A stretch of 44,774 bases of DNA. Origin: Anaerolineae bacterium. GTDB taxonomy: Bacteria; Chloroflexota; Anaerolineae; Aggregatilineales; Aggregatilineaceae. The stretch spans positions 1 through 44,774 of the forward strand of contig JAFGHR010000023.1 in NCBI GenBank assembly GCA_016930015.1, given 5' to 3'. Positions 7,804 to 15,475 of this stretch are shown in pieces (the stretch's first letter is position 1; each line of letters opens with the position of its first letter). The translations under genes were made by a program, and so were the position numbers. The notes under the pieces were generated by a model, which did not search any database, was not told the DNA's origin, and worked only from the letters and a program-made list of their open reading frames with translations.

Positions 7804-10800
7804 TCACGCCTGGGTTAATTGTTCGGTCCGTGACACCCCCACGTTGAAGTAACGGGCGTCCGGGTGGTGTATCACGATTGCGGCGGTTGACTGTTCCGGC
7901 ACAAGCTGGTAGGCGGCGGTGAGGGTCATGCCCAGCGTATCTTGTGCGGGCAGCAGGCGAAACAGCGTTTGATGATCGTCCAAATCCGGACAGGCGGGAT
8001 ACCCCCAACTGTAACGTTTGCCGCGTGTTACCGGCATATTCAGTTCCCGGTTGATGTGCCGGTTCATATACGTGGCGGTCGCCTCGGCGGTTTGAACGGC
8101 CAGCCCGTGGAAAAAATACGCTTCGGTGTACTGGTCACCGGCTTGCAGCGCGTCGAATGTTTCGGTGGCGTGTTCGCCGACTGTGACCACTTGCAGCGGG
8201 ACCACGTCCACCCGGTCGCCGGTCACCGGGGCGAAATAGTCGGCCAGGCACAGGCGATCGCCGGATGGCTGGCGCGGGAACGTAAACCGTTCAATTTCGA
8301 CCAGCCGTTGATCCGTGGCGTACACAACCGCATCGTAGATCACGATATCATTCCCGTCCGATTGGGCCGGGAAATAACCATAAACCGCCTGCGGCACCAG
8401 CGTCCCCGCATTTATGGCTTCTTTTTTCATGCGCTCTAACCGGGTTTCAAACTCGGCTTCCAGCCGTTCCCATTCCGCGCCGCGCGTATTTTTTGCGCCC
8501 CAACTCAGCCGGTATAACTCCGGCTTGTGGATAAACGGGAACACGGCATCCAGCGGGATATCAAGCACGCGCAGCGTGCCCCAGAACGGCGGTTTCGGGA
8601 TGTCCGAAGCCGGGCGCACGCTGGAACGAGATGACGCGGCCCGGCGCTGTTTGACGGGCGCTTGTTGTTTGCCTGTTTCCTGTGTCGATTCGCGCAACAT
8701 GCGTTCCACCAGCGCGGATCGTTTGTCCGGCTCGATGAGCTGCTCCATGACGTCCAGCCCTTCGAAGGCATCCTTGCAATAAAACACGCCGGGAGCATAG
8801 GGGGTGCCGGTATCTTCCAGCGTCAGGATACGCCGCCCGAACGCGCGGTTGATCGCCGCCCCGCCGATCAACACCGGGAATGTTAACTCCCGCCGTGCCA
8901 GTTCGTTGACGATGAGCGGCATTTGTTTGGACGTGCTGACAAGCAGCGCGCTCAGGCCGATGGCGTCGGCGTTGTGTTCGACGGCGGCGTCGATGATCGT
9001 GTTGGCGGGCACCTGTTTGCCCAGGTCGTGCACGGTATAACCGTTGTTGCTCAGGATGGTTCGCACCAGGTTTTTGCCGATATCGTGCACGTCACCGTAG
9101 ACCGTGGCCAGCACAATGATACCCTTGCTGGTGCCTTCTTTGCGCTCTAAAAACTGCTCCAGGTAAGCGACAGCCTGTTTCATCACCTCGGCGCTTTGCA
9201 GCACAAAGGGCAGGATCAATTCCCCTGCTCCGAATTTGTCGCCCACTTCTTTCATGGCAGGCAGCAGCACGTTATTCAGCACGTCCACCGGATCGCGGCG
9301 CGTCAGGCAGTCATCGATCAGGGCTTCGACCCCGTCCTTTTTGCGGTGCACGATCTGCCAGTGGATGGCCTGTTCGGCGGTCATGCCCTCGGTGGGATCA
9401 ACCTGCGACTCGTCACCCACGCTGATATCGTGTTCCTCGAAATAACGAATGTAATCGGTCAGCGCGTCCGGGTGTTCGTTGAAGATCAACGCGGCGGCCA
9501 GTTGGCGCTGGTCGTCGGGAATTTCGGCGTAAGGCGTGATAAACGCCGGGTTGACGATCGCCATGTCCAGCCCGGCCTCAACCGCGTGAACCAAAAAAAC
9601 GCTGTTCAGCACGGCCCGCGCTGCCGGACTCAACCCAAAACTGAGGTTGCTCACACCCAGTGATGTCAGCACGCCGGGTAGTTCGGCTTTGATGAGGCGG
9701 ATACCGTTCAGGGTTTCGACCGCGCTGTTGGCCATCTCCGGATCACCGGTGGCGAGCGTGAAGGTCAGCGCGTCAAAAATCAGGTCTTCGGGGGCGAACC
9801 CGTAGTCGTTGACGACAATGTCGCAGATTTCGCGGGCAACAGCTAACTTGCGGTCGGCGGTTTTAGCCATACCCTGTTCGTCGATGGTGAGCGCCACGAC
9901 TGCCGCACCGTGCCGCTGCGCGATGGGCATGATCGCGTCGATACGCGCGCGCCCGTTTTCGAGGTTGATGCTGTTGATCAGACCGCGCCCAGGGTACAGG
10001 CTCAGCGCGGCTTCAAGTACATGCGGCTCGGTGCTGTCGATCATCAGCGGCACATCCACGCCCATCGACAGCTTTTTGACGACTTTTTGCATCTGTTCGG
10101 CTTCGTCTGCGCGCTCGGTGAGCGCCACGCACACATCGAGGATATGCGCGCCGGAGTCAACCTGCTGCCGCGCGACGTCAAGAATAGCGTCATAGTCTTC
10201 GGCCAGCAGCAGGCGCTTGATTTTGCGGCTGCCCTGGCTGTTGACCCGTTCACCGATCAACGTTGGCGGCGGTGCCTGGCGCAGGGCGATAGCACGCATC
10301 CCGCTGGACGCTGCCGGTTCGCTGGCGGGCTGGCGGTCGAGCGGTTTTCGCACGCCGTCCGGTTTCCCTTTGACGTTTTCGATCAGGCGGGCCAGGTGTT
10401 CCGGCGTGGTGCCGCAGCAGCCGCCGACCACGTTTACACCCCAGTCCACGAACTCGCTTAACATGGCGGCGAATGGGACCGGCTGCATCGGGTAAACGGC
10501 TTCGCCGTCCACATTCAGCGGCAAACCCGCATTGGGCAGCACACTGATCGGTTTGGTGCTGTGTTCGACCAGGAATTTGACCGGTTGGGTCATGTGCTCC
10601 GGCCCGGTCGAGCAGTTGATACCGATCACGTCCACGGGCAGCGCTTCGAGTGTGGTCAGCGCGCTGTTGATATCCGTGCCGAATAACATGCGCCCGCCAG
10701 TATCCAGCGTGATCTGGGCTTGCAGCGGGATACGGGCGGCGGTGTCGTCAAAACAGCGCTGAATGCCCGTGATCGCGGCCCGGACTTCTAATATGTCCTG

Positions 10801-11322
10801 GCTGGTTTCGAGCAGTAACACGTCCACACCACCCTCGACCAGCCCGCGCGCCTGCTCATAATAGACCTCGGCCAGTTCGTCAAATGTCATGCTGCTGAGA
10901 TCGGGATCATCAGAGCTGGGCAGCTTGCCGGATGGTCCCAAACTCCCGGCCACATAACGCGGAATGCCGGTTTCCTGCGCGAAACGATCAGCCACCCGGC
11001 GCGCCAGTTCGGCGGCGGTCCGGTTGATCGTGAGCGTTTGCGCGTGTAAGCCGTATTCGCCCAGCGTGATACGGTTGGCGCGGAACGTATCGGTTTCGAT
11101 AACCTCGCTGCCCACCGCCAGAAATGACGCGTGGATTTCCTCGATCACGTCCGGGCGGGTAATGACGAGATAATCGTTGCAGCCTTCGTAACGCGTGCCG
11201 CCGAAGTCTTCAGCGGTCAGGTTGTAACGCTGGATGTTAGTGCCCATCGCGCCGTCATAAACCAGCACATGATCGGCAATCGCATCGAGATAACGGCGGT
11301 TGGTATAGGTTGTGTGTACCAT
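7804..11322 (-). CDS. metH: Cobalamin-dependent methionine synthase, full length
   Basis: Transfers the methyl group of 5-methyl-THF to homocysteine through methylcobalamin. It has 1172 residues, close to the usual full-length enzyme, with all four modules. The homocysteine domain (about 15-320) has zinc ligands Cys237, Cys302 and Cys303. The pterin-binding domain (about 350-610) opens with LIGERVNSQGSRKIKR. The cap and B12 domain (about 645-870) has the lower axial ligand His746 in DVHDIGKN. The C-terminal reactivation domain (about 895-1160) has the SAM-site signature SWGYPACPDLDDHQ. The start was moved to the ATG at 11322. An upstream in-frame start at 11391 would begin inside the riboswitch terminator and gives no homology. 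A weak AAGGCG lies upstream of 11322. It is the first gene of the operon and is controlled by the SAM-I riboswitch at 11428-11541. Confidence 0.97.
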   Translation of the reverse strand: MVHTTYTNRRYLDAIADHVLVYDGAMGTNIQRYNLTAEDFGGTRYEGCNDYLVITRPDVIEEIHASFLAVGSEVIETDTFRANRITLGEYGLHAQTLTINRTAAELARRVADRFAQETGIPRYVAGSLGPSGKLPSSDDPDLSSMTFDELAEVYYEQARGLVEGGVDVLLLETSQDILEVRAAITGIQRCFDDTAARIPLQAQITLDTGGRMLFGTDINSALTTLEALPVDVIGINCSTGPEHMTQPVKFLVEHSTKPISVLPNAGLPLNVDGEAVYPMQPVPFAAMLSEFVDWGVNVVGGCCGTTPEHLARLIENVKGKPDGVRKPLDRQPASEPAASSGMRAIALRQAPPPTLIGERVNSQGSRKIKRLLLAEDYDAILDVARQQVDSGAHILDVCVALTERADEAEQMQKVVKKLSMGVDVPLMIDSTEPHVLEAALSLYPGRGLINSINLENGRARIDAIMPIAQRHGAAVVALTIDEQGMAKTADRKLAVAREICDIVVNDYGFAPEDLIFDALTFTLATGDPEMANSAVETLNGIRLIKAELPGVLTSLGVSNLSFGLSPAARAVLNSVFLVHAVEAGLDMAIVNPAFITPYAEIPDDQRQLAAALIFNEHPDALTDYIRYFEEHDISVGDESQVDPTEGMTAEQAIHWQIVHRKKDGVEALIDDCLTRRDPVDVLNNVLLPAMKEVGDKFGAGELILPFVLQSAEVMKQAVAYLEQFLERKEGTSKGIIVLATVYGDVHDIGKNLVRTILSNNGYTVHDLGKQVPANTIIDAAVEHNADAIGLSALLVSTSKQMPLIVNELARRELTFPVLIGGAAINRAFGRRILTLEDTGTPYAPGVFYCKDAFEGLDVMEQLIEPDKRSALVERMLRESTQETGKQQAPVKQRRAASSRSSVRPASDIPKPPFWGTLRVLDIPLDAVFPFIHKPELYRLSWGAKNTRGAEWERLEAEFETRLERMKKEAINAGTLVPQAVYGYFPAQSDGNDIVIYDAVVYATDQRLVEIERFTFPRQPSGDRLCLADYFAPVTGDRVDVVPLQVVTVGEHATETFDALQAGDQYTEAYFFHGLAVQTAEATATYMNRHINRELNMPVTRGKRYSWGYPACPDLDDHQTLFRLLPAQDTLGMTLTAAYQLVPEQSTAAIVIHHPDARYFNVGVSRTEQLTQA

Positions 11323-11373
11323 ATGACTGCTGCTTTTCGCCTTAATGTGTAACGGACGGTGGTCGTTCAAATG

Positions 11374-11401
11374 AAAAACGCCCCTGCACAAGCGAGGGGC
11401 G
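11374..11401 (-). terminator. Intrinsic terminator of the SAM-I riboswitch
   Basis: On the minus strand CGCCCCT (11401-11395) pairs with AGGGGCG (11385-11379) around a nine-base loop and is followed by five T. Its 5' arm, extended as GCCCCTC, is also complementary to GAGGGGC at the 3' edge of the aptamer. That gives a seven-base antiterminator, so SAM binding should favour termination before metH. Confidence 0.9.
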
Positions 11402-11427
11402 ATTCAGGAACATAGTTGTACCTGCCC

Positions 11428-11541
11428 CTCATCTCTCAGAGAAATCCTCTCTGCCGGAGTTGGCACCTTTCGGCTTTTTTGTGTTCAGCCGGAGGTTGCC
11501 GCGGTGTCATCGGGCCGATCCCTCAACCGCTCTGGATGAGT
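11428..11541 (-). ncRNA. SAM-I (S-box) riboswitch aptamer
   Basis: The minus strand matches the S-box core step by step. The P1 5' strand is CTCATC. It is followed by CAGAGCGG, GAGGGA, GGCCC, GATGA, GGCAACC, a variable stem (CCGGCTGAA with TTCGG-like partner), GGTGCCAA, CTCCGGCAGAG, GAGAGATGAG and the P1 3' strand. SAM binding stabilises P1 and frees the terminator at 11374-11401, reducing expression of the methionine synthase operon. Position, orientation and target genes all agree with the known role of this class. Confidence 0.97.
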
Positions 11542-11556
11542 GCGTTAATCACCAGA

Positions 11557-11585
11557 ATAATAACATAATTTGAGTCGCGTGCCAA
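11557..11585 (-). promoter_or_regulatory. Promoter of the riboswitch-metH operon
   Basis: The minus strand shows TTGGCA (11585-11580), a spacer of exactly 17 bases, and TATTAT (11562-11557). Each box is one mismatch from consensus. Transcription would start near 11550, just before the aptamer P1 strand. Confidence 0.8.
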
Positions 11586-11619
11586 AAAAGAATCATGCAG
11601 GTGTTGCACAAATATTTAG

Positions 11620-11625
11620 TATAAT
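11620..11625 (+). promoter_or_regulatory. -10 box of homoserine dehydrogenase
   Basis: A perfect TATAAT lies 37 bases before the ATG at 11662. No good -35 box stands at 16-18 bp spacing. TTGCAC at 11604-11609 is too close, so an activator or different spacing may apply. The promoter is back to back with that of metH. Confidence 0.5.
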
Positions 11626-11661
11626 ACGGGCGGTGTTACTCGCGTGTCGAAGGAGAGTCTG

Positions 11662-12696
11662 ATGCACATTCGGATAGCGATGCTTGGTTATGGCAAAGTA
11701 GCGCGTGCGCTGGCACGTCTGCTGCTCCGCAAAACGGACACGCTCCGCCAGGAGTATGATTTGACGTTTGACGTGACAGGGATCGCTACCCGGTCTCGCG
11801 GCAGCGCCATTGATCCGGCTGGTCTGGACCTGGAAGAAGCCTTGCGACTCGTTGATTCCGGGGACAGGCTGGACGCGCTGCACCAGGGGCCGCCAGTCGC
11901 CGACACGCTTGAATTTATCGCCGCTTGCCCCACCGATGTGATCATGGAGGCCACATGGCTTAATCCCCAGACCGGCCAACCGGCTACGGACTATGTACGG
12001 GCGGCTTTGCAGGCGGGGCGTCATGTTGTCACGGCGAACAAGGGGCCGGTGGCCTACGCTTACCGTGAGTTGTCGGCGCTGGCCCGGCAGAACAACTGCG
12101 GTTTTTTCTTCGAGAGCACGGTTATGGACGGGGCCCCGGTGCTGGGGATCGGGCGCGAGGCGCTGTTAGCCACCACTGTCAACCGGATTCGCGGTATTCT
12201 GAACAGCACGACTAACCTGGTTTTGACCGGACTGGAAGAAGGTTTGACATTTGACGCGGCGGTGGCCAGCGCTCAAGCGGTTGGCGTAGCCGAAGCCAAT
12301 CCATCCAATGACCTGGAAGGCTGGGATGCGGCGGTTAAGATCGTGGTGCTTGCCAATGTATTGATGGGCGCTGACCTGCGGCCTCAAGACGTGGATCGCG
12401 TGGGGATTACGGACATTACCGGGGAGGATATCAAAGCCGCTATTGCCGAAAAGGGCCGGATCAAGCTGATATGCGAGGCTGTCCGCGAGGGTGATCTGGT
12501 GCGGGCCAGTGTGCGCCCGATCTGGCTGCCGCTGTCCGATCCGCTGTGCCATGTCAGCCGGACCAGCAGCGCCGTTACGCTGGAAACAGACACGCTGCAC
12601 CATTTGACACTGGTGGAAGGTGATACCGATCCCACCACAACAGCATATGGTATGCTGGTTGATATGCTCAATATCGTGCGTGGACGTTTTGATTGA
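11662..12696 (+). CDS. hom: Homoserine dehydrogenase, short form without ACT domain
   Basis: Reduces aspartate semialdehyde to homoserine, the branch point to methionine and threonine. It has 344 residues: an N-terminal Rossmann domain (MLGYGKVARAL, Gly9/Gly11), then the homoserine dehydrogenase catalytic domain with VVTANKGPVA, GILNSTTN and DLEGWDAAVKIVVLAN, which holds the catalytic Asp/Lys pair of the family. The usual C-terminal ACT regulatory domain of longer enzymes is absent, so threonine feedback by that route is not expected. The start is the ATG at 11662, with AAGGAG six bases upstream. A GTG at 11644 in frame contains that ribosome site and was rejected. The gene is divergent from the metH operon and reads away from the riboswitch, so SAM does not control it through that element. 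Confidence 0.95.
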   Translation: MHIRIAMLGYGKVARALARLLLRKTDTLRQEYDLTFDVTGIATRSRGSAIDPAGLDLEEALRLVDSGDRLDALHQGPPVADTLEFIAACPTDVIMEATWLNPQTGQPATDYVRAALQAGRHVVTANKGPVAYAYRELSALARQNNCGFFFESTVMDGAPVLGIGREALLATTVNRIRGILNSTTNLVLTGLEEGLTFDAAVASAQAVGVAEANPSNDLEGWDAAVKIVVLANVLMGADLRPQDVDRVGITDITGEDIKAAIAEKGRIKLICEAVREGDLVRASVRPIWLPLSDPLCHVSRTSSAVTLETDTLHHLTLVEGDTDPTTTAYGMLVDMLNIVRGRFD

Positions 12697-12757
12697 TGAG
12701 CCGGGATACAGCCTGTACAATACGTCCAATGCACAAATAGGCTTGTGGAACGTTGGT

Positions 12758-12766
12758 TGTTATACT
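12758..12766 (+). promoter_or_regulatory. Possible extended -10 promoter
   Basis: TGT followed by TATACT is an extended -10 pattern, 70 bases before the ATG of the gene at 12836. No convincing -35 accompanies it. Confidence 0.35.
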
Positions 12767-12835
12767 ACTGGTAGTTTTCATGTGATGGGTTTCGGTTAAC
12801 CCGATTACACCCCAGCCCGATAGGACGCTTGTGTT

Positions 12836-13483
12836 ATGAACCGCAGCGATCAGGATCGCATCAAGCAGCTGACCTCACCATACAGCCCGTTTCAGCCGCC
12901 GCAGCTCTCTCTTGATTTTAGTGACTATTTATCCCTGCTGTGGCGAGTTGACCGGCATTATACTCAGGTCAACCTGGTAAAGTATTACACCCAGTGCTCG
13001 CGTGCACTGTCGAAGGCGTTTGGGTTTGACAAAAAAAACCTGGGGCGTGTGGCGCGATCTGCGGAACCCGGCGAGATTTATCTTGCGTTGAGTAATGTAC
13101 CCTTCCGCGATACCCGGCGCTTGGCCGACGCGTCGGCACGCAAAGCGGCGGTTTTACAACTGGTGTTGCTGCGGGCCGATGTGTTATCGATCGGTTCGTA
13201 CCAGCATGAATGGCTGGTAGGCTGGCCGGGCAGCGGTATGCTTGATGAGGAACTACGCGAGCATGTTTTTGCTACATTGTTTACGGCGCTGCGTGGGCAG
13301 TATGTGCACTTTGGGCGGCTGCTGCTGGTGATTGATATCGTGCTCCAGGAACTGCTGCTGGGCGAGCGCGATCTGACCGAAATTTCGCTAGGCCGGTTGA
13401 TCGATCGTTACGGGTTTCCTGATCCTGAAGATGCGGCGGTGCGTGAGTTGTTTGGCACCGACTCGAACAAATGGCGATACTAG
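12836..13483 (+). CDS. Unrecognised soluble protein, 215 residues
   Basis: No family was recognised. The product is 215 residues long, lacks a signal peptide and membrane helices, and is rich in Leu, Arg and Asp. It looks largely helical, with a leucine-rich stretch near 150-175 (GRLLLVIDIVLQELLLGERD) and a C-terminal ISLGRLIDRYGFPDPED segment. The N-terminal half has aromatic residues spaced in SDYLSLLWRVDRHYTQ and a basic patch FGFDKKNLGRVAR. Codon use is like its neighbours and the frame is intact over its full length, which supports a real gene. It follows homoserine dehydrogenase by 139 bp with its own possible promoter. It is convergent with the GNAT gene, 60 bp away. No function is proposed. 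Confidence 0.75.
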   Translation: MNRSDQDRIKQLTSPYSPFQPPQLSLDFSDYLSLLWRVDRHYTQVNLVKYYTQCSRALSKAFGFDKKNLGRVARSAEPGEIYLALSNVPFRDTRRLADASARKAAVLQLVLLRADVLSIGSYQHEWLVGWPGSGMLDEELREHVFATLFTALRGQYVHFGRLLLVIDIVLQELLLGERDLTEISLGRLIDRYGFPDPEDAAVRELFGTDSNKWRY

Positions 13484-13543
13484 GGGCGTGTTGGCAGTTG
13501 CACTCAGCAAAACACCCATCTCAGGCAAAAATAACAATACGAC

Positions 13544-14020
13544 CTAATCACGGGATAGTTGTTTGGTCAGGTACAATACCGGTTCAGGACCCTGACCGAG
13601 ATCAATCACGATCACACGGTCGTCGCTGAAACCCAACCGGCGATAGAGCGCCAGGGCACGCGGGTTCGAGAGCGCTGCGCCGATTTCCAGTGTTTGGACG
13701 TTGAGCGAACAGGCGGTTTCGGTCAGGTACCTGATAATGGCGCTGCCAATACCACAGCCGCGATACTGTGTATTAACAATGAGATCGCTGACCTCGGCGG
13801 TGCGCGGCCACAGCGTTAACATACCAAACGCACAGGCTGCGTTATCACATACGCCGACAACGCCCATGCCGCGCTGTTTGTCCATCAATTTGCTGGCACG
13901 TGCGATTAACTCGTTGACGCGCGTGGGGGAGCGTTTCGCCCAGCACAGCGTGTTCAGGTTGGCGGCATCGGATGCACACACAGGGCGGATGTAGTACGAC
14001 AGGTGAGTTTGAGTTGACAT
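13544..14020 (-). CDS. GNAT-family N-acetyltransferase
   Basis: Cytoplasmic acetyl-CoA-dependent acetyltransferase of 158 residues. The fold order is normal: beta1 SYYIRPVCASDAANL, beta4 VSDLIVNTQYRG, then the acetyl-CoA loop YRGCGIGSAII (RxxGxG type), LNVQTLEIGA, and the closing NPRALALYRRLGF motif. The substrate cannot be read from sequence; small amines, amino acids or protein N-termini are all possible. The ATG at 14020 was chosen over a TTG at 14041 because translation from it begins directly before the first strand. No strong ribosome site is visible for either. It is divergent from the PLAT gene (109 bp apart) and convergent with the unrecognised gene at 12836. Confidence 0.9.
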   Translation of the reverse strand: MSTQTHLSYYIRPVCASDAANLNTLCWAKRSPTRVNELIARASKLMDKQRGMGVVGVCDNAACAFGMLTLWPRTAEVSDLIVNTQYRGCGIGSAIIRYLTETACSLNVQTLEIGAALSNPRALALYRRLGFSDDRVIVIDLGQGPEPVLYLTKQLSRD

Positions 14021-14063
14021 GATGGTTGGCTGTGCGGGCAAATCCGCATGATTTGTCAGGTTG

Positions 14064-14092
14064 TTGGCTTACACGATCGTTCATTATATACA
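14064..14092 (+). promoter_or_regulatory. Candidate promoter of the PLAT gene
   Basis: TTGGCT at 14064-14069, a 17-base spacer and TATACA at 14087-14092 lie 38 bases before the PLAT ATG. Each box has two mismatches or fewer. The surrounding DNA is AT-rich. Confidence 0.45.
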
Positions 14093-14129
14093 CAATCATA
14101 CAAAAAACGTGACAATAAGGGTATAGGCG

Positions 14130-14501
14130 ATGGCGAAGCAGAACATTTATACCGTGTATATTCGGACTGGCGATGATACCCTGGCCGGAACGGATAGTAA
14201 TGTGTTTATTGAAATGTTCGGCACCGGGGGCAGCACGGGCGAAATCCACCTGCCAGCACGTGACATTTTTTCGTTTGAGGCAGGCGCTACCGATAAGTAT
14301 ATTCTCGAAGTGCCCGACATTGGCGACCTGACCCGCTGCTGCCTGCGCCAGGATGACAGCGAAACGGGGCCGTCATCCGGCTGGCAGGTCAAAGACGTGC
14401 GTATTGAAGATGACGAAACCGACCGCGTGTGGGTGTTTACCTTTGACTGCTGGCTTGGTTTAGAGGAATCCGGGACCCTGAGCGCGTGCGCAGACCTGTA
14501 G
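14130..14501 (+). CDS. Single-domain PLAT/LH2 protein
   Basis: The 123 residues consist almost wholly of one PLAT/LH2 beta-sandwich: YTVYIRTGDDTLAGTDSNV at the start, then FIEMFGTGG, an acidic loop, DIFSFEAGATDKYILEVPDIG, and a last strand SGWQVKDVRIEDD followed by VWVFTFDCWL. These match the domain of lipoxygenases, lipases and polycystins that binds lipids or protein partners, often with Ca. There is no signal peptide, so the product should be cytoplasmic. Several Asp residues in the loops could bind Ca. The ATG at 14130 has AAGGGTATAGG upstream. Its neighbours are a GNAT enzyme and a lipoprotein, which give no clear pathway. In most proteins this domain is attached to an enzyme or receptor, so a free-standing copy is uncommon. 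The partner or ligand is unknown. Confidence 0.85.
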   Translation: MAKQNIYTVYIRTGDDTLAGTDSNVFIEMFGTGGSTGEIHLPARDIFSFEAGATDKYILEVPDIGDLTRCCLRQDDSETGPSSGWQVKDVRIEDDETDRVWVFTFDCWLGLEESGTLSACADL

Positions 14502-14619
14502 CCGCGCGTGCAAGCGTGGTTTTGCATGATAGCGTTTTTTTCGCTAAGCTGTCGTGCGATATGAGTGAACCAGTTCACCGGCCAGGATTCTGGCTGCTGC
14601 ACGTGAAGGAGAACACCCT

Positions 14620-15435
14620 ATGACCGGGCCCCATACGCGGCGTTGGTTCTTGTTGGTTCTGGCACTGCTGGCGCTGGCGTCGTTGGCATGTAATCTCAGT
14701 GCGACATCGAATGAGGGTGACGCTGAAGTTGAAGCGATTACAAGCAGCCCGTTAGTATTACTGCTGGCACCGGTAAACGGCAGCACATTTGCCGAAGGGG
14801 CTGAAGTCCAACTGCATGCTATCGCCCAGGATACCGGCTTAGGTGTGGCGCGGATCGAGTTCCGGGTTGATGATGCGCCGGTCGGCGATGTGGCATCCAG
14901 CCAGCCGGACGGACAGGAAACGCTCGACGCTAACATTGTGTGGGTGGCCGCTGGCGCAGCCGGGCACCTGGTCACGGTCGAGGCGTTTCGCTCGGACGGA
15001 TCATCGCTGGGCCTGAGTGATGCGGCTGTTAAAGTTATGACCGCACCCGGCGCCCTGCCTGCGGGATCTGAAACCGAGATACAGGCTGCTCCCGGCGAAA
15101 CGGTCCCGGCGGAGCAGCCGCCTGAACAGCCGCCCGCCGATGCTCTCCCCGCCGAAGGCGAACCCGTTGAACCCGCTGCTCCGCCGGATACGACCGGCAG
15201 TCCCATGATCGAGGCCGCAACGCCCAGCCTGAATGTGCGCCAGGGACCGGGCACGGATTACCCGGCGGTGGGAACACTGTCACAGGGCGAGCGCGCCGAT
15301 ATCGTCGGTCGTAACGAGGACGGTAGCTGGTGGGCGATTTCGTTTGGCAGTGGGACGGCCTGGGTTTTTGGAGGGCTGACGACTACGGTAGGGGATGTAA
15401 GCCAGGTGCCGCTGGTCGCTGCCCCGGCCCAGTAA
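14620..15435 (+). CDS. Lipoprotein with Ig-like and SH3b domains
   Basis: Lipid-anchored extracytoplasmic protein of 271 residues. The signal peptide ends in a lipobox (LASLAC, Cys24). Residues about 44-140 form a bacterial Ig-like domain (LLLAPVNGSTFAEGAEVQL, then VARIEFRVDDAPVGD). Residues about 150-190 are a Pro/Glu/Ala linker. Residues about 197-255 form an SH3b domain with the LNVRQGPGTDYPAVGTL signature and a WWAISFG, GTAWV end, a type that binds peptidoglycan or other wall polymers. No catalytic domain is present, so it probably anchors or senses the envelope. The ATG has AAGGAG nine bases upstream. It is convergent with the GT39 gene, with 40 bp between them and no clear terminator. 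Confidence 0.9.
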   Translation: MTGPHTRRWFLLVLALLALASLACNLSATSNEGDAEVEAITSSPLVLLLAPVNGSTFAEGAEVQLHAIAQDTGLGVARIEFRVDDAPVGDVASSQPDGQETLDANIVWVAAGAAGHLVTVEAFRSDGSSLGLSDAAVKVMTAPGALPAGSETEIQAAPGETVPAEQPPEQPPADALPAEGEPVEPAAPPDTTGSPMIEAATPSLNVRQGPGTDYPAVGTLSQGERADIVGRNEDGSWWAISFGSGTAWVFGGLTTTVGDVSQVPLVAAPAQ

Positions 15436-15475
15436 AGAGTCCGCAAGCGGGCAGCGGCGTGTTGATCACTACGCG

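Noticed and set aside
11322..11391. Longer N-terminus for MetH from an in-frame start at 11391
   Set aside because: The extension would begin inside the riboswitch terminator and adds residues with no family likeness; the ATG at 11322 starts right before the conserved domain.
13484..13543. GGGCGTGTT and AACACCC as a terminator between convergent genes
   Set aside because: The pairing is imperfect, the loop is long, and no T run follows on either strand.
14515..14560. Hairpin and T run after the PLAT gene as a terminator
   Set aside because: The stem (TGCAA with TTGCA) is short and weak, and the T run stands about ten bases away from it.
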